Origin: Allodiplogaster sudhausi
Taxonomy: Eukaryota > Nematoda > Chromadorea > Rhabditida > Diplogasteridae
Direction of reading: 5' to 3'
NCBI GenBank assembly: GCA_945643635.1
Contig: CALZFC010000009.1
Location: forward strand, 801,001-865,000
DNA length: 64,000 nucleotides
Shown here: positions 41,599-58,322 of the stretch, piece by piece
How positions within the stretch are numbered: the stretch's first letter is position 1
How the letters are laid out: each line of letters opens with the position of its first letter
Program-made: the position numbers and the translations under genes
Notes under the pieces: model-generated
What the model was told of the DNA's origin: nothing
What the model saw: the letters and a program-made list of their open reading frames with translations, nothing else
Databases searched by the model: none

Positions 41599-44579
41599 TC
41601 AATGCAGTTCCTTGTTGTCATACACGAGGTAGTACCACCAGTAAATAAAGTTAAATATGCACCACATCACAGGGAATAGAAATCGACACGTCTTATCAAT
41701 TAGCAAAGCATGTCGAGAGCTTCCGGAAGCAATCTGGAATTAGATATTTTCTCAATTTATTTCAATATTTGTTCGTCGACTGTAAAAATAAAATATTAAA
41801 AAATCAAGGGAATCCAAAACGAATCGAACCTTGGAATAGCTTGCTGCCGTGACTGTAAGGACAGACGGGCTTCCGCCGTTCCTAGAGGGCTCCCTTTTCA
41901 AGAACACCGCCTTCTTCTTCTTTTTAGATGAGCCGTTCGCTTTGGCACCACTGTCCCGTTCACTCACCGAATCGGCGAGGGCATTCGAATAAAGTGGAGG
42001 AGGCGACTAAACTTTTATTTTAAAACATGTATATTTTATTAAGTGAATTGCTACCTCTACCTCATCGTAAGCATTCCGCAAGCTTCGCCTTGGTGTCACG
42101 TTGTCGTAGTACGACTGATCCATCGTGTTTCCTGCAATAGTGGAATCAGGAAATGATGCAACATGATGAAGTGATAAAATCGTCTATAAGCGATGACAAT
42201 GAACCTCTCCGAAGAATGGGTATTGGCGACATTTGAAGCCGGCCATTCCTCTCACTCGCAGGACCGTCGTTGTGGATCTCAGCCGTGAAGGCTTCGTTGA
42301 TCATTTGCAGGCGAGTATCTCCTGGCAGAGAAGTATGGAATACATACGAGAGTGAGAATTGAGTTGAATCTAATCTCGTGCCACGCAGCTCTCTAACCAT
42401 TCTCCTTCTGGGCGCTTCCATTCGGAACGGGCTTGTAGCCACGCTGTCTTGTCTTAGGAGAGAGCGTCGTCTTAAAGAAGGAGAATATCAGTGGCTGACA
42501 GCCAAGATGGCTTCTAACCTTGAGTGCTTCAGCCACCTTCTTGACTGGACTGTCCGCTTCTCCTTCGTCGTCTTCGCTACTATCAAAGTGTTGAGTGGAT
42601 GCAACGGCACCTCTGCGACCTAAAGATGTATAATCCGTTTCCCATTACCTCAACGACTTCTTTCTTCTCTGTAAGTGAAGTTGTTATTTCGGAAAGAAAG
42701 GAACTCTTTGATTGCGTGACGAGATTCGTGGACATTCTCTGGAAGCGCTCCGACTTGCGCATGTACGTGTTGACGAGCGCATACTCGAGGAGGGCGCAGA
42801 TCACGAAGAACATGCACGCTGCAAAAGGTTTGAGCGTTCGTCTTTTTTTGTTAATCTCGTCAGAGACTTCACACCTCCAAACCAATAGTCGATCGCCTTG
42901 GCGTAGCTCACTTGTGGCAGGCCGAAACGAAGACCGCTTCCCTGAAAGAGGATCTCATCTTGACACAAAGAAGATAAAGAAGACGAATGTTCAAACCAAA
43001 GTCGTCAGCGAGACGAGCGTCGTGAAGCTCACGGTCACTCGTGCTGGGACAGCTAAACAAAACTTATTTCTAAAATTAATTAATAAAACGTCACAAAGAA
43101 TAGAAAAGCATACTACATAGAAGACGAAACAAGAATCCAGATTCCATACCCTTCCGGTCAATCCAGAAGGAGACCCAAGAGATCATGACAATCAGTCCGG
43201 TCGGAATGTATGATTGGACCAAGTTGTAGCCGATCGAGCGCGTCAGGTAAATGTTGCCCATGAGGCATGAGAAGTTGCCTGAATTTGCATAGGATTTATG
43301 TATGGGAAAGAGAGACCGAGAGAACGAGAGAAAAAGATTGAGAGAGCGCGTGAGAGAGAGAGTGGGAGAGAGAGAAAAAGAGAGAAAAGAGAGATGAGCA
43401 ATCCTACCAATCTTATGGGAGTACTCTGTCAGAGCGTAACGGTAGGTGCCGTTGCAGTAGCTCTCATCGACGCGTGAGATTTCAAACTCGGGCAGCCCAA
43501 TCTCGGGATTATATCGAATTGGCCCTTTTGAGAACCAGCTGACTTCCACCTCGTCAGCGATGTGCGCATCTGCAAATTGGCCATGACGATGGCCATTCAG
43601 GCAGCAGGCAGGACTGACAGCTAAGCACGCGGATGTAGCATTTCTGACGGTCCATCGGGTACTTCTTGAGCTGGAGCGTGCATGAAATGGAGCAGGTCGC
43701 TCTGGAAATATATAACTTCAATATGTTTTTTTTTAATATATAAAATAAATATTTGTATTACTTCATACATATGAAGAAGATACTTCCGAAAGATATTTAA
43801 TTATGACCTGCATGAATATGCGACCATGCCATCGTTGGCGATGAAGATATTAAAGTTTGGAACAGTGACATCTTCAAAATGTGCCTGTCGCGCATTCGCA
43901 AAGTACAAATCGGGTAGCCTATAAAAGATATCGTCTAGCGAATACGTTTTAAATTTCCAATACTCAAATAAAGTGCAAAATATTATGCTGTTTTCATGGA
44001 AATTACATTACTTCTTGGACAAGTGAAAGAAAGCTACCAGATTTGCTCTCTGATGCGAGGGTCGTTGACGAGGATGTGCTTGGACTGGTTGTGAGCGAGG
44101 CGAGAGTCAAGCCACGAAAGGTATACGTAGAGATCGACGTCGAAGGACTATGCAAGAAGAAAAGGAGAAGGTTAGTAGAAGTGCCTTATGACAAGTGGGT
44201 TCGGCAGGAACTGAACTACCGAAGAGAACAGGCAGGCCACCCACCATTTCCTGCGCTCGGAAGTTGCCGATGCTTTCGAGATAGAAGCCCACGTGCACCT
44301 GAGAAAGAGATCAGCTTTCCTCTCTCTCTGTCATTCTTCTCTCCTTTCTTTCCTGGATGACTCTCATTGTTCTCTCCTTTCACTTCTTCTTGCCTTGAGT
44401 GAACTGCTCGCGTTACCGTTGCTCGGCCTCGACTTCAAGCCCTTCTCGATCAAGTCGCTGATCACAAATCCATGAATTACGTAAAGGCATCTAAAGTACA
44501 GAAAAACCCTTTTCAAAACAGAAAAAAGTGACACCTGCCTTAGAATTAGCAAAGTTCGCAGAAGAATTCGGAGAAGCAT
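41599..44579 (-). CDS. Cys-loop ligand-gated anion channel subunit, paralogue B
   Basis: Close paralogue of the 37-40 kb gene, same strand and exon plan. Exon 1 (44394-44579) opens with a hydrophobic leader (MLLRILLRTLLILRQVSLF) and runs to DLIEKGLKSRPSNGNASSSLK; its donor is GC (AAG|GCAAGA), not GT, but phase and protein alignment with gene A require it. Then 44245-44298 (VHVGFYLESIGNFRAQEM), 44038-44147, 43802-43918, the Cys-loop CTLQLKKYPMDRQKC (about 43624-43704), about 43408-43570, TM1 (about 43150-43279), AVPARVTVSFTTLVSLTTL, GSGLRFGLPQVSYAKAIDYW, TM3 ACMFFVICALLEYALVN, four loop exons (one with GYKPVPNGSAQKENG) and TM4 VMWCIFNFIYWWYYLVYDN. The PAR motif and second Cys pair indicate an anion channel of the GluCl/GlyR-like group. 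Confidence 0.9.
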
Positions 44580-46237
44580 TTTTTTTCTGGCGCTTTGGAT
44601 CTCGACAAACTGCTGCGCTCAGAAACCGATTTTGAACGAAAATTTAACTGCGCCGGCTCGATGGCGCTCCCACCAGTCACCTGCAGCACTTTTATGTTTA
44701 ACGGGCAATGAGACAACAAGTATTTTCATATGTCGGCTTTCACGAGTTTCACTTGTTTTTCTTTCGGTAACGTTTCGACGCAACGCCAATCAAAATAAAA
44801 CTCTTTACATGAATCATATGCCGCTTTAATTGAAGGACTTTTAAAAGTTAAAGGATGTGAATTGAAAATATTTTTCCACTGGTAATGATGACTAAGCTTC
44901 AACGTTAAGGATATTGGCAATAAAAGTGCAAACAACTCGTGAAATAATACATTCTGCAAAAAGAATATTTCTTTATTCTGAGTGCAAAAGTCACAACTTT
45001 CAGCATGCCGTTCGAAAGGGAATGAGCAAACGGGGGAAAATATAGAGAAACACGACACCCGTGGAGTTGAAGGGGGGGGGGGTGCAGGAGGAGGAGTGAG
45101 CTATGAGAGGTGCCCTGACAAGGATGAGAGGTGCGAAGAACGGGTGAAATCTCCTAGTAAACACCATCTGATACGTTGCAAGAAGGAGTTCGTGGATGGA
45201 TAAGAATAAGAAAGACTATGAGAGAGGGTGGCAGACGACACCTGCCTCCACAAGTGTCTGCCAATATCTCTCTTAGACTGGCATGACTCTTCAAAATCTT
45301 CAATTGATGATCTTTGAGCCCCCCGAGGGTCTTCCGGAGATGTCGGATGTTCTGTGTTGTGTCTGTCTGGATATTCGTGGCTATATAAGCACAGCTAACT
45401 GTTACTCCTCATGTCTCAGACGAGGAAAAGATGATCTTTAGAATGTGAGAAAATTCTCCCTTCTAGCCTTGCCTGTCATATTTCTCTAGTTTCTCCCATC
45501 TATTTTCGTGCCTCACTCCAGCAGACTCTGCTCTCCAAAGGGGAGTGGGAGTGAGTATTGCGATCTCCGAAAAAAAGAGCCCTGTCCCCCGAGTCTTGCC
45601 CGCCCCATCAATCCTCGTTCCTCTCCATGACCACAGACGTGTTTTGACTTCTCCTTCAGCTGCGCACGTGTCAAAAGGCGAAAGTTTAGCCCGTAAGCTT
45701 AGGAATAAGAAAGAGAAGAAACATAACAGAAAGTCACGTCAGGAACTTGTGTAATGTTCCGGAGGAAAAGAAAGGAAAAAAAAAACTTCGCCACGACACT
45801 TTCACGTGGCTCCAAAGAAACTCACTTTTCCACAGTTTACTTCATTATAAAGTCATTGTTAGTTTATACTGTGCGTTTACTTTATTTCCTTCGAAACATA
45901 AAAGGTTTTAAAGTAAATTTCATGAATAATTAATCAATAATTAAACAGGTACCTGCCAGTCTAGTGATAATTTTTTTAATATAATAAAAGCGGTGTTGAC
46001 ATCCGAAAGAGTCGTAAAAAAATGAGGGTTTTAATGAGGTACGAGAGCAGTTAGATAAGAGGGAACCTGTCCTCCATGTGCTCCAAGAGTCAATTTGTTA
46101 GCAAAGATGGCACTTTTCGTGATTCAACAAAGTTTGAGCATAATGATGATATTTTTAAAACATATTCTTTGTTTCATAAATTAGTTGGCAATCCGAGGCG
46201 AGAGGGAGAAAAGAAGAGAGAGAAGATTGACGATTGG
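44580..46237. other. Intergenic DNA between channel gene B and asp-4
   Basis: No supported gene. A TATATAAG box-like motif lies near 45386, a G8 run near 45073, and open frames at 44982-45203 and 45545-45754 have no family features. It contains the upstream region of gene B and the 3' region of asp-4. Confidence 0.5.
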
Positions 46238-49864
<3,627 letters not shown>

Positions 49865-49982
49865 CGCTCACTGAGGAATCAGCCGATAGCAAGTGACCGT
49901 GTTGCTAGCTGTGAAAGCACGGGGCACTCTACTCCTACCCTTCTACATCTCACTCTCTCTTTCTCGGTCTCTCTCTCTCTCT

Positions 49983-50039
<57 letters not shown>

Positions 50040-50547
50040 CATGCCCTTATCACCGGTCGAACACGGTCGCCTTGATAAGATGAGGCTTTCGCCACCACGC
50101 GCAATCGTCCGGTGCTGGCTCGTGCAACCAAGCAGAGTGACATAAACAAAAAGAGCAAGAGTCTGGAGGGAAATGAGCAGTTCTGCCATCACAAATCATC
50201 TCACCAAAATGTTATCAAACCTCACAGTAACCGAGAAAAATTCATCATACATTCAACATGGGCGAAATGCAGTTTGAATTTCGCGCCTTCGCTTCGAGAA
50301 TTCGGGGAGCATTGACAAGTTGCCCAAAGAGCGGCCGGGAGTGGCATTATGGCAAATGGGCGGTGAGAGTGCAGGAGTACTGGGAGGAATTAAAAGGTTC
50401 CCGGCTGTGTTGGGTAGAAGTAAAGGCTTCTATTCAGGTTACTTCGTAGTAGAAGAAGGAAGGGAGGACGGAAGAAGGTGGGCGCCAGGCAGGAGTGGCG
50501 GGCATTCTTTGGCGAATGCACCGCCGGCTTCCCCTTCCAGCGACGGC
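49865..50547. promoter_or_regulatory. Divergent intergenic region of asp-4 and the MICAL-like gene
   Basis: 683 bp separate the two start codons. It holds a CT array (about 49950-50040) and two TGATAA GATA-factor-type sites, one on the minus strand near 50047-50052 and one on the plus strand near 50073-50078, 20 bases apart. In nematodes TGATAA is the preferred site of intestinal GATA factors. TTCCTCAG ends 6 nt before the asp-4 ATG and CCTTCCAG ends 7 nt before the MICAL-like ATG, both suited to spliced-leader addition. Confidence 0.5.
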
Positions 50548-53500
50548 ATGACTCGTCCTGTTAAGGTGCGCTCGTCTTTTATTTCTTTTTCTTTTCTTTT
50601 GTTTGTCTTAGCATTTTTTCTTTGTCGACTAATAGCGCATACCTATTTTTTCCTTCCTTTTAAGATGGCATGCTTTTGCCAAAGGTTTTCCTTGTAAGAA
50701 TATGATTCATGTTCGTTTGGTTTCTTCTTGTTTTCTGGCTGTCCCGAATGTTGTTGTGTTTGAAATTGCAATATTTCAGGAGCTATGCGAGTGGCTGGAT
50801 GGCGGCGGATGTGGTAGCAGCCCTCCATCTCGAGCATGGCTCGCTGGCGACTGGAATGCGCCCCTTCTGCTCCTTGCCAAACTTATGGCGATCGAACTTG
50901 AACAAAGGTTTGTGTTTGCATTTTCAAATTACAACAGTTTAGTTGTTGATCTTTCATTCCTTCACACCACTGCTTGTTCTTTCTTGCATTAGAAATGTCA
51001 GTATTTATTTTTTTTAAATTTCTTGCAGGAGGAAATCCGCAATATCCGACAGCGAGGATGTTACTTTCAAGATCTCTTTTGACTCAGTAAGTGCCTCCTA
51101 TTTGTTCATGGCTGGTATCTTCTTGACTTTATTTATTTATCGTACATGGAAGTAAGATATTTCAAAGCGACACCATTGATCCTATGATTGATAACAAGGA
51201 TGTTCAATGTCAAAATAATAAATATAATGGTAAAGATAGGTAATAATGACACATTGACACGGGTGATGATGGAGGGTCGACGATTTGTCTCATTTCTTGC
51301 TAGATGCTCGAGTTGGCCGAGGACACTCTCGGCATTCCAGTCTTGATAACGGAGCGAGATTTAATCGTTCGCTTCCCGAATGTTCACCTCGCACTCTTAA
51401 CCTACCTGATCTGCCTGCGTTCGAGCCTCGAGCGAGTGGATTCAAGTTAGATAGCACTGATTATTATCGTGTTTATTTTTTTAATCTTTTCCCCTGTTAC
51501 AGTATGCTCTCGTACTTCTTAAACACAGCGAGGTACTGTATACTGTCAAATGGTTTAATTCTCTATACATTTCATAATTATGCAACATTGATGGCTACAT
51601 TATAAATTTTAGAAGCGCTCCGTTCTGCCGCACCGCCACGGTTAATCTTCGAAGCACGGAATGGTGCTGATGTCCAGCTGCCAACGTGCCCGGCATGCGG
51701 AGAGCATGTCTTCATCATTGATAGGGTTTGGTCACAACTTCCGTTCATGTTACGATTCTCTTGTTTTCATCTTCGAGTTACCTAAGTTTTCTGATACTAT
51801 CTTTTGCAGGTAATCGTGACGCGTGTCGTGTGGCATCGGACATGCTTCAAGTGCGCCGAGTGCGGCAAGCTGCTCGGCGCGAGGGGCGCGGCGAAGCGGA
51901 CGCGGAACGGCGACTTTGAGTGCATCCAACACGCCGTCCGACGCATCCTCGATGCCCTCCCTGCCGAATCGTTCGTTTGCGTTCTCCTTCTGTTCAAGTT
52001 ATCTAGTCTAACCACCATCATGATGCTCTACAATTCGTGCCCATTCATCTCTCTCTCTCGTCTTACAACGCACGTACATATCTCTCCAACTTCCTTCCAC
52101 AACGCTTCTTTTTTTTCTTTTCACAATCGATTCCGATAAGCGTGTCTTTGACAGGGCGAGGGCTGACAAGCGAGAGAGAAAGAGTGGCAGCCACTTTTTG
52201 ACATTATTTCTTGTTGAGTGTCATGTCAGACGAAGCTTCAATGAAAATGACATGGGCGAGAGAGTGGATAGAAGAGAGGGAGTAAGAGCAGGAACAAGTG
52301 GGAGTGAGAGATACCTAGAGATAGAGAGAGAGCAAAGTGAAGGTAGAGTGAGGGTGAGAGGCTCTTCTCTCTCTCTGTCTGCTTCCTTCCCAGCTGTCAC
52401 ATCCGGATCGAAAGAATAGTCGGCGACTAATGGCGCGCTAACTGCAGCACATGCATGCGGTCATTTCCTCTGGGAGATGACCGGGGAAAGGCATGAAAGT
52501 GGGAGGAAGAGAGACTAGGTAATGACGAGAGAATACAGACGGCGCGAGGGCGGCTATTTGCCGGCTCCTTTCATTGGCAAGAGCATGTACTGAACAGAGA
52601 GCGCAGCAGCTGGAAGAGTGTTCTCTCTAGTCGGTGCAAGGAGGGGAGTGGCGAGGAAGAGAAAGCCATCTCCGACCTGGCCGACGACTACACACTCTTC
52701 CTTGCATTCAATAATGCATATTGGGGGAGAAGCTGCAAAGGGAAGACTCGAGGGATTAATTTATGCAGTCCGCACTGGAATGCTTTCCTAGGGTACAACA
52801 TCTAATTCGGACAGAATTTTCAGTGAGAATGGCGATTGATTCTCTCATATTATTGCATGTAGCGAATTGGCCACCAGATTCAGACATGTCAGGTTCCTTG
52901 TGCATGCAGTTATGACAAGGAAGAGAATACTGATTGCATGTTCATTCTCTTGCTCAATCACTGATCATGATTTTTTTTTCATGGCGTGAGGCAGACAGGA
53001 ACACAGCCATGAGTCTTCTTTGTAAACAATGGGAAGAAAGATGGGAGGAGTGATTGTGAGAGAGAAAGAAGTACACGTTCAAAGGAGACAACGATGGAGA
53101 GAAATGGGCGCAGCGAAAATTGCTCACATCCTATTTGGAGCATGCGTCTGTTGCATCGACTTTGAAAAGGCTAATTCAGGCGTTGCTCTGTTCACAACAC
53201 CAGCTTATGGCGACTTATTCTTGGTCTTGTCTACCCTGAGGGCGGGTTTGGCGAGAGGGATTCAAGCACGAACGTCGAACATAACGGCAAACAAAGAGAG
53301 AACGTGGAAGATGAGAGAGAGAGCGAAGGACATAGGCATAGGCAGATGGATAGAGAGAGAGAGAGAGAGAGAGAAAGGAAGAGAGAACACAAGGAACGGC
53401 ATGCAGGAAGGGATGAACAGGCTGAGGCAGATGGTTGCTTGGTCCATGCTAGCATAATGCTCGTTGTGATGTGCAGGAGCAGCGCCAGCCTCGGCGGCGG

Positions 53501-56500
53501 CAGCGGGAGTGGCTGCGTGGAGAGCAGCGACGGCGACAGTGTCGGCTACGCAATGGTGGGCGGCGGGCCGGTGCCTCCTCGCCAGCTCAAATCCCCTCGA
53601 CCGCCAGTCGCGCCCCCTCCGAGACCCAAGCCGAAGCCACCGCCCAAGCCACGCCATCTCACGAGCAGACCTGAGCCCGTCTATGACACACTCGAGGAGC
53701 CAGCCCAGCCTGCCCCTCAACAACAACAGGAGAAGACCAGGGTTTGGATTCTTATTTCTTTTTCTCTTTTTTTCAAGTCATCACTCTCCGGGTTTTTTTC
53801 CCTTCAGCTCTGGGAATTCCCAACCTCGCTCTTCATTGTATTCGAAAAAAAATTCCATAGCTAGGGACACATTTTCGGTCTTGGACTCGTCTATATCGAC
53901 CTCTCTCTCTCAACTTTCGTCACCCCTTTATCAGAACACTGGCGCATCTGATGCTGTCTTCACAGATTATATTCTTGCTTGTGCCGTCAATCAGCGAGCG
54001 AGACCAATGTTCCCTTGCGCTTATACAAAGTACACAACTCCATGGCTAGATAAGAATATAGGCTACATATTATTTCATTGCGTTCTTTTTCCTGCGGCGA
54101 CGACCAAAGGAAAGAGAATGGAGGAGGATGTACTCAAGGAGCGCCGCTGATTCAGAATGATGACTGGCCCGCTATAGTTTCAGCTTTACGAGTCTCGCGC
54201 ATCCCATCCCTCTCACCATTTCCTCCTTTGGCTCTCTGCTCATTCTCCATCTTCTCTCTTTTTTAGTCGTCGCCAACTGGAGAGCAGCAGCGAACACGCG
54301 GTGGATCTACAGAGGAAATGGCAGAGCAAGGAGGAAGTGGACTGGTCGGCGATGACGAGCCTGCTGCAGCGGCGGCCGCCCCGAATGAGGCTTCCGGAAG
54401 CGTAGAGCCAGCTTCTCCAATCTACGATAACACCCAGTCAACGAATCCAGCAGTAATGGAATTGGCGGGAAGCCCGGCCTCGGTGTCGATGTTGCCTAAG
54501 AAGAAGAGTAAGGACACTCCGCCGAAGATGTCGCCTCCATCAGACGAGAGCGGCGGCTCCCGCTGCTCTTCTGACTCCGGAGTCGTGCTGCGAATGGCGA
54601 GGATGTTCAGCGGGGAAGAGCCTGCCGCCTCCTCTTCGAGCCCTTCCACTAAACGTAAGGAGATCACCTCCAGGGCATCTCGTACGTAACTTAGTTATTT
54701 ACTTCTTTGAAGCTGCCAACAGTAGTGAGACGAGCCACATCACTTTACAGAGCCGGCCGTGGCGCCTCCTCCCGTGCCGCCGCCGCGTCCAAAACGGGCC
54801 AGCATGCTCATCACTTCTGCAGTTCTCTCACCCAATGGCACCAACAACCCTCACTCTGTTTACCTGGACTCGTCTACAACATCATCCAGGTTTCTTTTCA
54901 ATCTCGTCTCTATGACTTTCCTGAAGATCGTGATGGAGAGGGAAAGAAAGAATGCGATTGCTCGTTGTTTGGCAGGACCTCAACCCTCTCGCGCCCCTCG
55001 GTCTCTCCAACGCCTCCTCCACCCCCAACCCGTCCTCGTAATCGGCCGCTCCACATCGACGAGTACCCCGACTACCTCTGTCCTTTTACAGAAGATGACG
55101 AAGATGCGGTTGGTCACGTTGGTTTTAGTTGACGATTGGCCTTTTTGCTTGAACACCTTGGGCATATTGGAAAAAGCGCTGGAAAAGAGACGTGCGCTCA
55201 ATTGCAGACGAGCGAGTATGACGAGTCGAAGAATCCCTTCGCGGACAGCGACGATGACAGCAGCAAGGGCCCGCCCATTCCAGCTCCGAGGACGTGAGTT
55301 TCAGCAGTTATTATCAGTGCTGACATAGTGCCTGTCTCTGAACTTGGGCCGGGGGTTACAATATGAAAAATTGATAAACCCGGGGAGTTAAAATTGAAAA
55401 ATGGCCATCGCGGGGGGTTACGAAGTGCTCCGGCCCTGCGGCCCGGGGGGTTACAACCCTGTCATGGGTCAAACCTATTTCAGCTCTGGTTATTATCATA
55501 ATAGTCAGATGCTATCTTGGATGTGCCCCAATCTTTCTAAACCTGTTTTATTGTTAGACAGCCACCTCCGCTTCCCGAGTTGCCGGGAATGTCTGATCGG
55601 CCAAAGGTGCAGCCACCGCCGCCCCCTCCCGGCGGTGTCCGCGTCGAGTCGCCCATCGACGGCGGCAGTGATTCCAGCTCGGTCGGCACATGCACCCCTG
55701 CACCGCCCAAGCCCGCCCGAGGCAACTACGTCCAGCCGGGCGGCTCCTCCGAGCCTCGCATTCAGACTCTTCGCATCTCACGCAAGAAGTTCCGTGCGCC
55801 ACTTCCGCCCGTGCCGCAGAAGCGAAAGGTTGTCTTTCTATGCATGCGATCACTTCTTGCTTGGTACTATTCTCGAAAGGTTGCTCTTAAAACACTCTCA
55901 ATCAACAAGCATTTTAGATCAACTTCACTGAGCACGGAACGTCAGAAGTCGACTCCGCCATCATTGCTAAGCGCCTAGCGGAGATTGAGATTGCGATGGG
56001 TAGAATCGAAGTGGAGGGACGAGCCGTCGAGAAGGAGATGCTCTTCCAGATTGCAACAAGTAAGCAGTCCATGCACTTCCTTTGCTTCCTTCGATTCATT
56101 ATTTACTTGAATTTTCGGATTCTAATTAGGTGCTAATTAATCTCCTGCACAGATCCAAACACATGGGTACGCTGCCCTCGTACAGATGACTGGATCGTCA
56201 TTCTCAACAAGAAGCTCGACCTGACTCGCGAGCAACTTCAGCTGCTTGGCTTGTATGTGTCGTCCACACCTTGTTCGAGTGTTGTTATCTGATAGCAGAG
56301 GGAGATGGGAAGGGTTTGTAGAGAAGACTTAAGACTCACAATCAGACAGAGAAAGAAAGAAGAAGTGAGATATTGCAGATGGCGCGAGGCCTTCTTGAAT
56401 GACGTGCACTCCGAGACCGAGTACGCTATTCGTTGTCTTCTCGACAAGGACGAACTTGGTTTTTTTTTGCATTTGATATAAAATCGTTTTTAGCATGAAT

Positions 56501-57007
56501 GTTGCACATTTGCATTTTTCCAGTTTTTTTCTTGTTTCTTTAATATGCGCAATTAGTCATTGCAGGGAATAGATGCCAGTGTACGTTTGAGAGTAAAATT
56601 AGAATTTGTACTTCAAAATCAGATCCTAAATTCGGGATGGGTATATATGTATACTAGTATTAAACTCTGAATCGTGCATTTCCTAGAAATGCGTTTTCTC
56701 CTTCTTGCAGAGAAGACAGCGTGGGATGTGGAGCGAGAGGCGACTCTCACTAATCTTCTTATCTACATTATCGACGAGAAGATCAAGCTGGACGCTTATC
56801 TGATGGATGCACGACCAGTCGATGGTGAGAGAGCGGGAGAGAATGACAAAATCAATGTCATTCAACCTTGCAGCGTCGAGCGAAGGCAGCGTCTGCAGCG
56901 AGGGAGTGGGCGACAAGTCCAAGAGGAAGATGAAGCTCCGCAAGCGACTCTCCTTCCTCACCAAGAGTCTCAAGAAGAAGAGGGAGCCTGCTAATGGACA
57001 TACGTGA
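50548..57007 (+). CDS. MICAL-like protein: CH, LIM, NPF, bMERB
   Basis: Rab-effector scaffold of recycling endosomes (MICALL family). Seventeen exons join without a phase error to 832 residues: 50548-50565, 50780-50907, 51029-51086, 51304-51445, 51613-51725, 51810-51970, 53477-53741, 54267-54681, 54751-54889, 54976-55108, 55208-55293, 55558-55828, 55918-56059, 56153-56252, 56379-56458, 56711-56824 and 56874-57007. Residues 7-115 form a divergent CH domain (second half LELAEDTLGIPVLITERDLI). 141-194 is a LIM domain with Zn ligands C141, C144, H162, C165, C168, C171, C191 and H194. 210-640 is Pro-rich with many PPxPP SH3-type motifs and an EH-binding NPF at 533-535 (SKNPFADSDDD). 644-790 is the coiled-coil bMERB Rab-binding domain (AKRLAEIEIAMGRIEVEG; DDWIVILNKKLDLTREQLQL; TEYAIRCLLDK). 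The end is a basic Lys-rich tail. No monooxygenase domain, so MICAL-like rather than MICAL. Confidence 0.9.
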
Positions 57008-57607
57008 AGCTGCTCGTTTTTTCGCCTGCGTTTCATTTTAACTTATTTTACTCCTGTTCGTTTTATCTTCCCTAGGAAGCTCTAGATTGCAGTTTTCTGG
57101 TTGCTGTATCTTAGCTTGTAGTGTGTCATTTGTCAATCTATAGGTTCTCTTCATATTACCCGCTTGCCATCACCTCTGATTAACATGCATCAAGAAGCCA
57201 TTCCAGTGCTATTTATGCTCTTGCTGATTCTTGTCTCTGTGCTCTGTGTCTGGTCATTGCGTTTGACTAGTCAATTCAATGCGGAAGTTGCTTACACTTT
57301 TAGCAAGCGCCGCGCTCTTGCTTCTCCCATCCGGGTACTCGTCTCATTTCATTCGTGTCGCATCTATTATTCTTTCTCCCCGCTCATCCTTCCGGCATAC
57401 ATTGGAAGCATTACTAGTTCGTCTCTCACAATATAGATTCTCTAAACTAGTTCGTCTCTCACAATATAGATTCTCTCTAAAGGCTATGTACAACCTTTGA
57501 AGCATTTGTCGAATCTTAGTTCTTTGTATAATTTGTGATAGAAAATGTACCATTAGTAGTCAAATGTAATATTGATACCTTAATGACCAGCCTCCAACAA
57601 GTCGGCA

Positions 57608-57628
57608 AATAAAACCGGAAATAATAAA
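57608..57628 (+). terminator. Polyadenylation signals
   Basis: AATAAA twice within 21 bases, about 600 nt downstream of the MICAL-like stop codon. Confidence 0.4.
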
Positions 57629-58143
57629 TATAGCTGTGGGATTTTTTGGTGTACAGATTGTTTAAGACATTACATAGTACAACTCTTCAATTCCAATTTA
57701 ATGTATTTTAGCTGCCGAACGGAAACACAAATCTGGGAGCCATTGCAACAGTCCAAGATACATCAGGTTATAACCGTTTAGCTAGGGAGAGTTGCCCGGG
57801 TACTTGGAAATGCGGATGGCTCTGATGGGAAATGTCTTGAATTCCGGACGCTTCAATTTTAACGGTGTCAGGTGTTTTCAGATTCTTCAAACACCGAATA
57901 GGTAATTTGTCATATTTTCCATACAGAATGAACGAATTTAAATGAAAATTCGGCATGGACGAGACTTTTCAGCCATTCATTGCCGGTCGTTGCTAGGGGA
58001 GATAAAAAGAAAGCGGAAGTTGTGAGCTGTCGCTGCAATCATGTGGCTTCCTCGCCCGTATGAATTTCCCATGGTTTTTCATCGTCCCTAATGTTTGCGA
58101 GGCACTTTAGTATTATCATCAATAAATTAGAATCGTCGTTACG

Positions 58144-58180
58144 ACAATTTCATGCAGACAATAATTCTGCATGAAATTGT
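58144..58180. repeat. Perfect inverted repeat
   Basis: ACAATTTCATGCAG, nine spacer bases, then its exact reverse complement. Confidence 0.85.
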
Positions 58181-58322
58181 AGTCATTCGTCGTCCGTTAA
58201 ATCTCTTTTCCTGAACGTATTGAATATGTATGTACATGTATATACTGTCTTTTTTGTTGAAAGAAATAATTGACATTCTGACCTTCTTTCGAGGTTAAAA
58301 CGCAGCCGATTTTACAATAACA

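Larger units (their letters stand above)
57008..58322. other. 3' region of the MICAL-like gene and intergenic DNA
   Basis: Two AATAAA signals (57608-57613 and 57623-57628) could end the MICAL-like transcript. A direct duplication of about 34 bp (ACTAGTTCGTCTCTCACAAT...) occurs at 57414-57478. A perfect 14-bp-arm hairpin lies at 58144-58180. No gene. Confidence 0.5.

Noticed and set aside
50320..50697. 125-codon frame starting upstream of the MICAL-like ATG
   Set aside because: The part before 50541 is upstream of the leader acceptor and lacks conserved features; only MTRPVK is used as coding.
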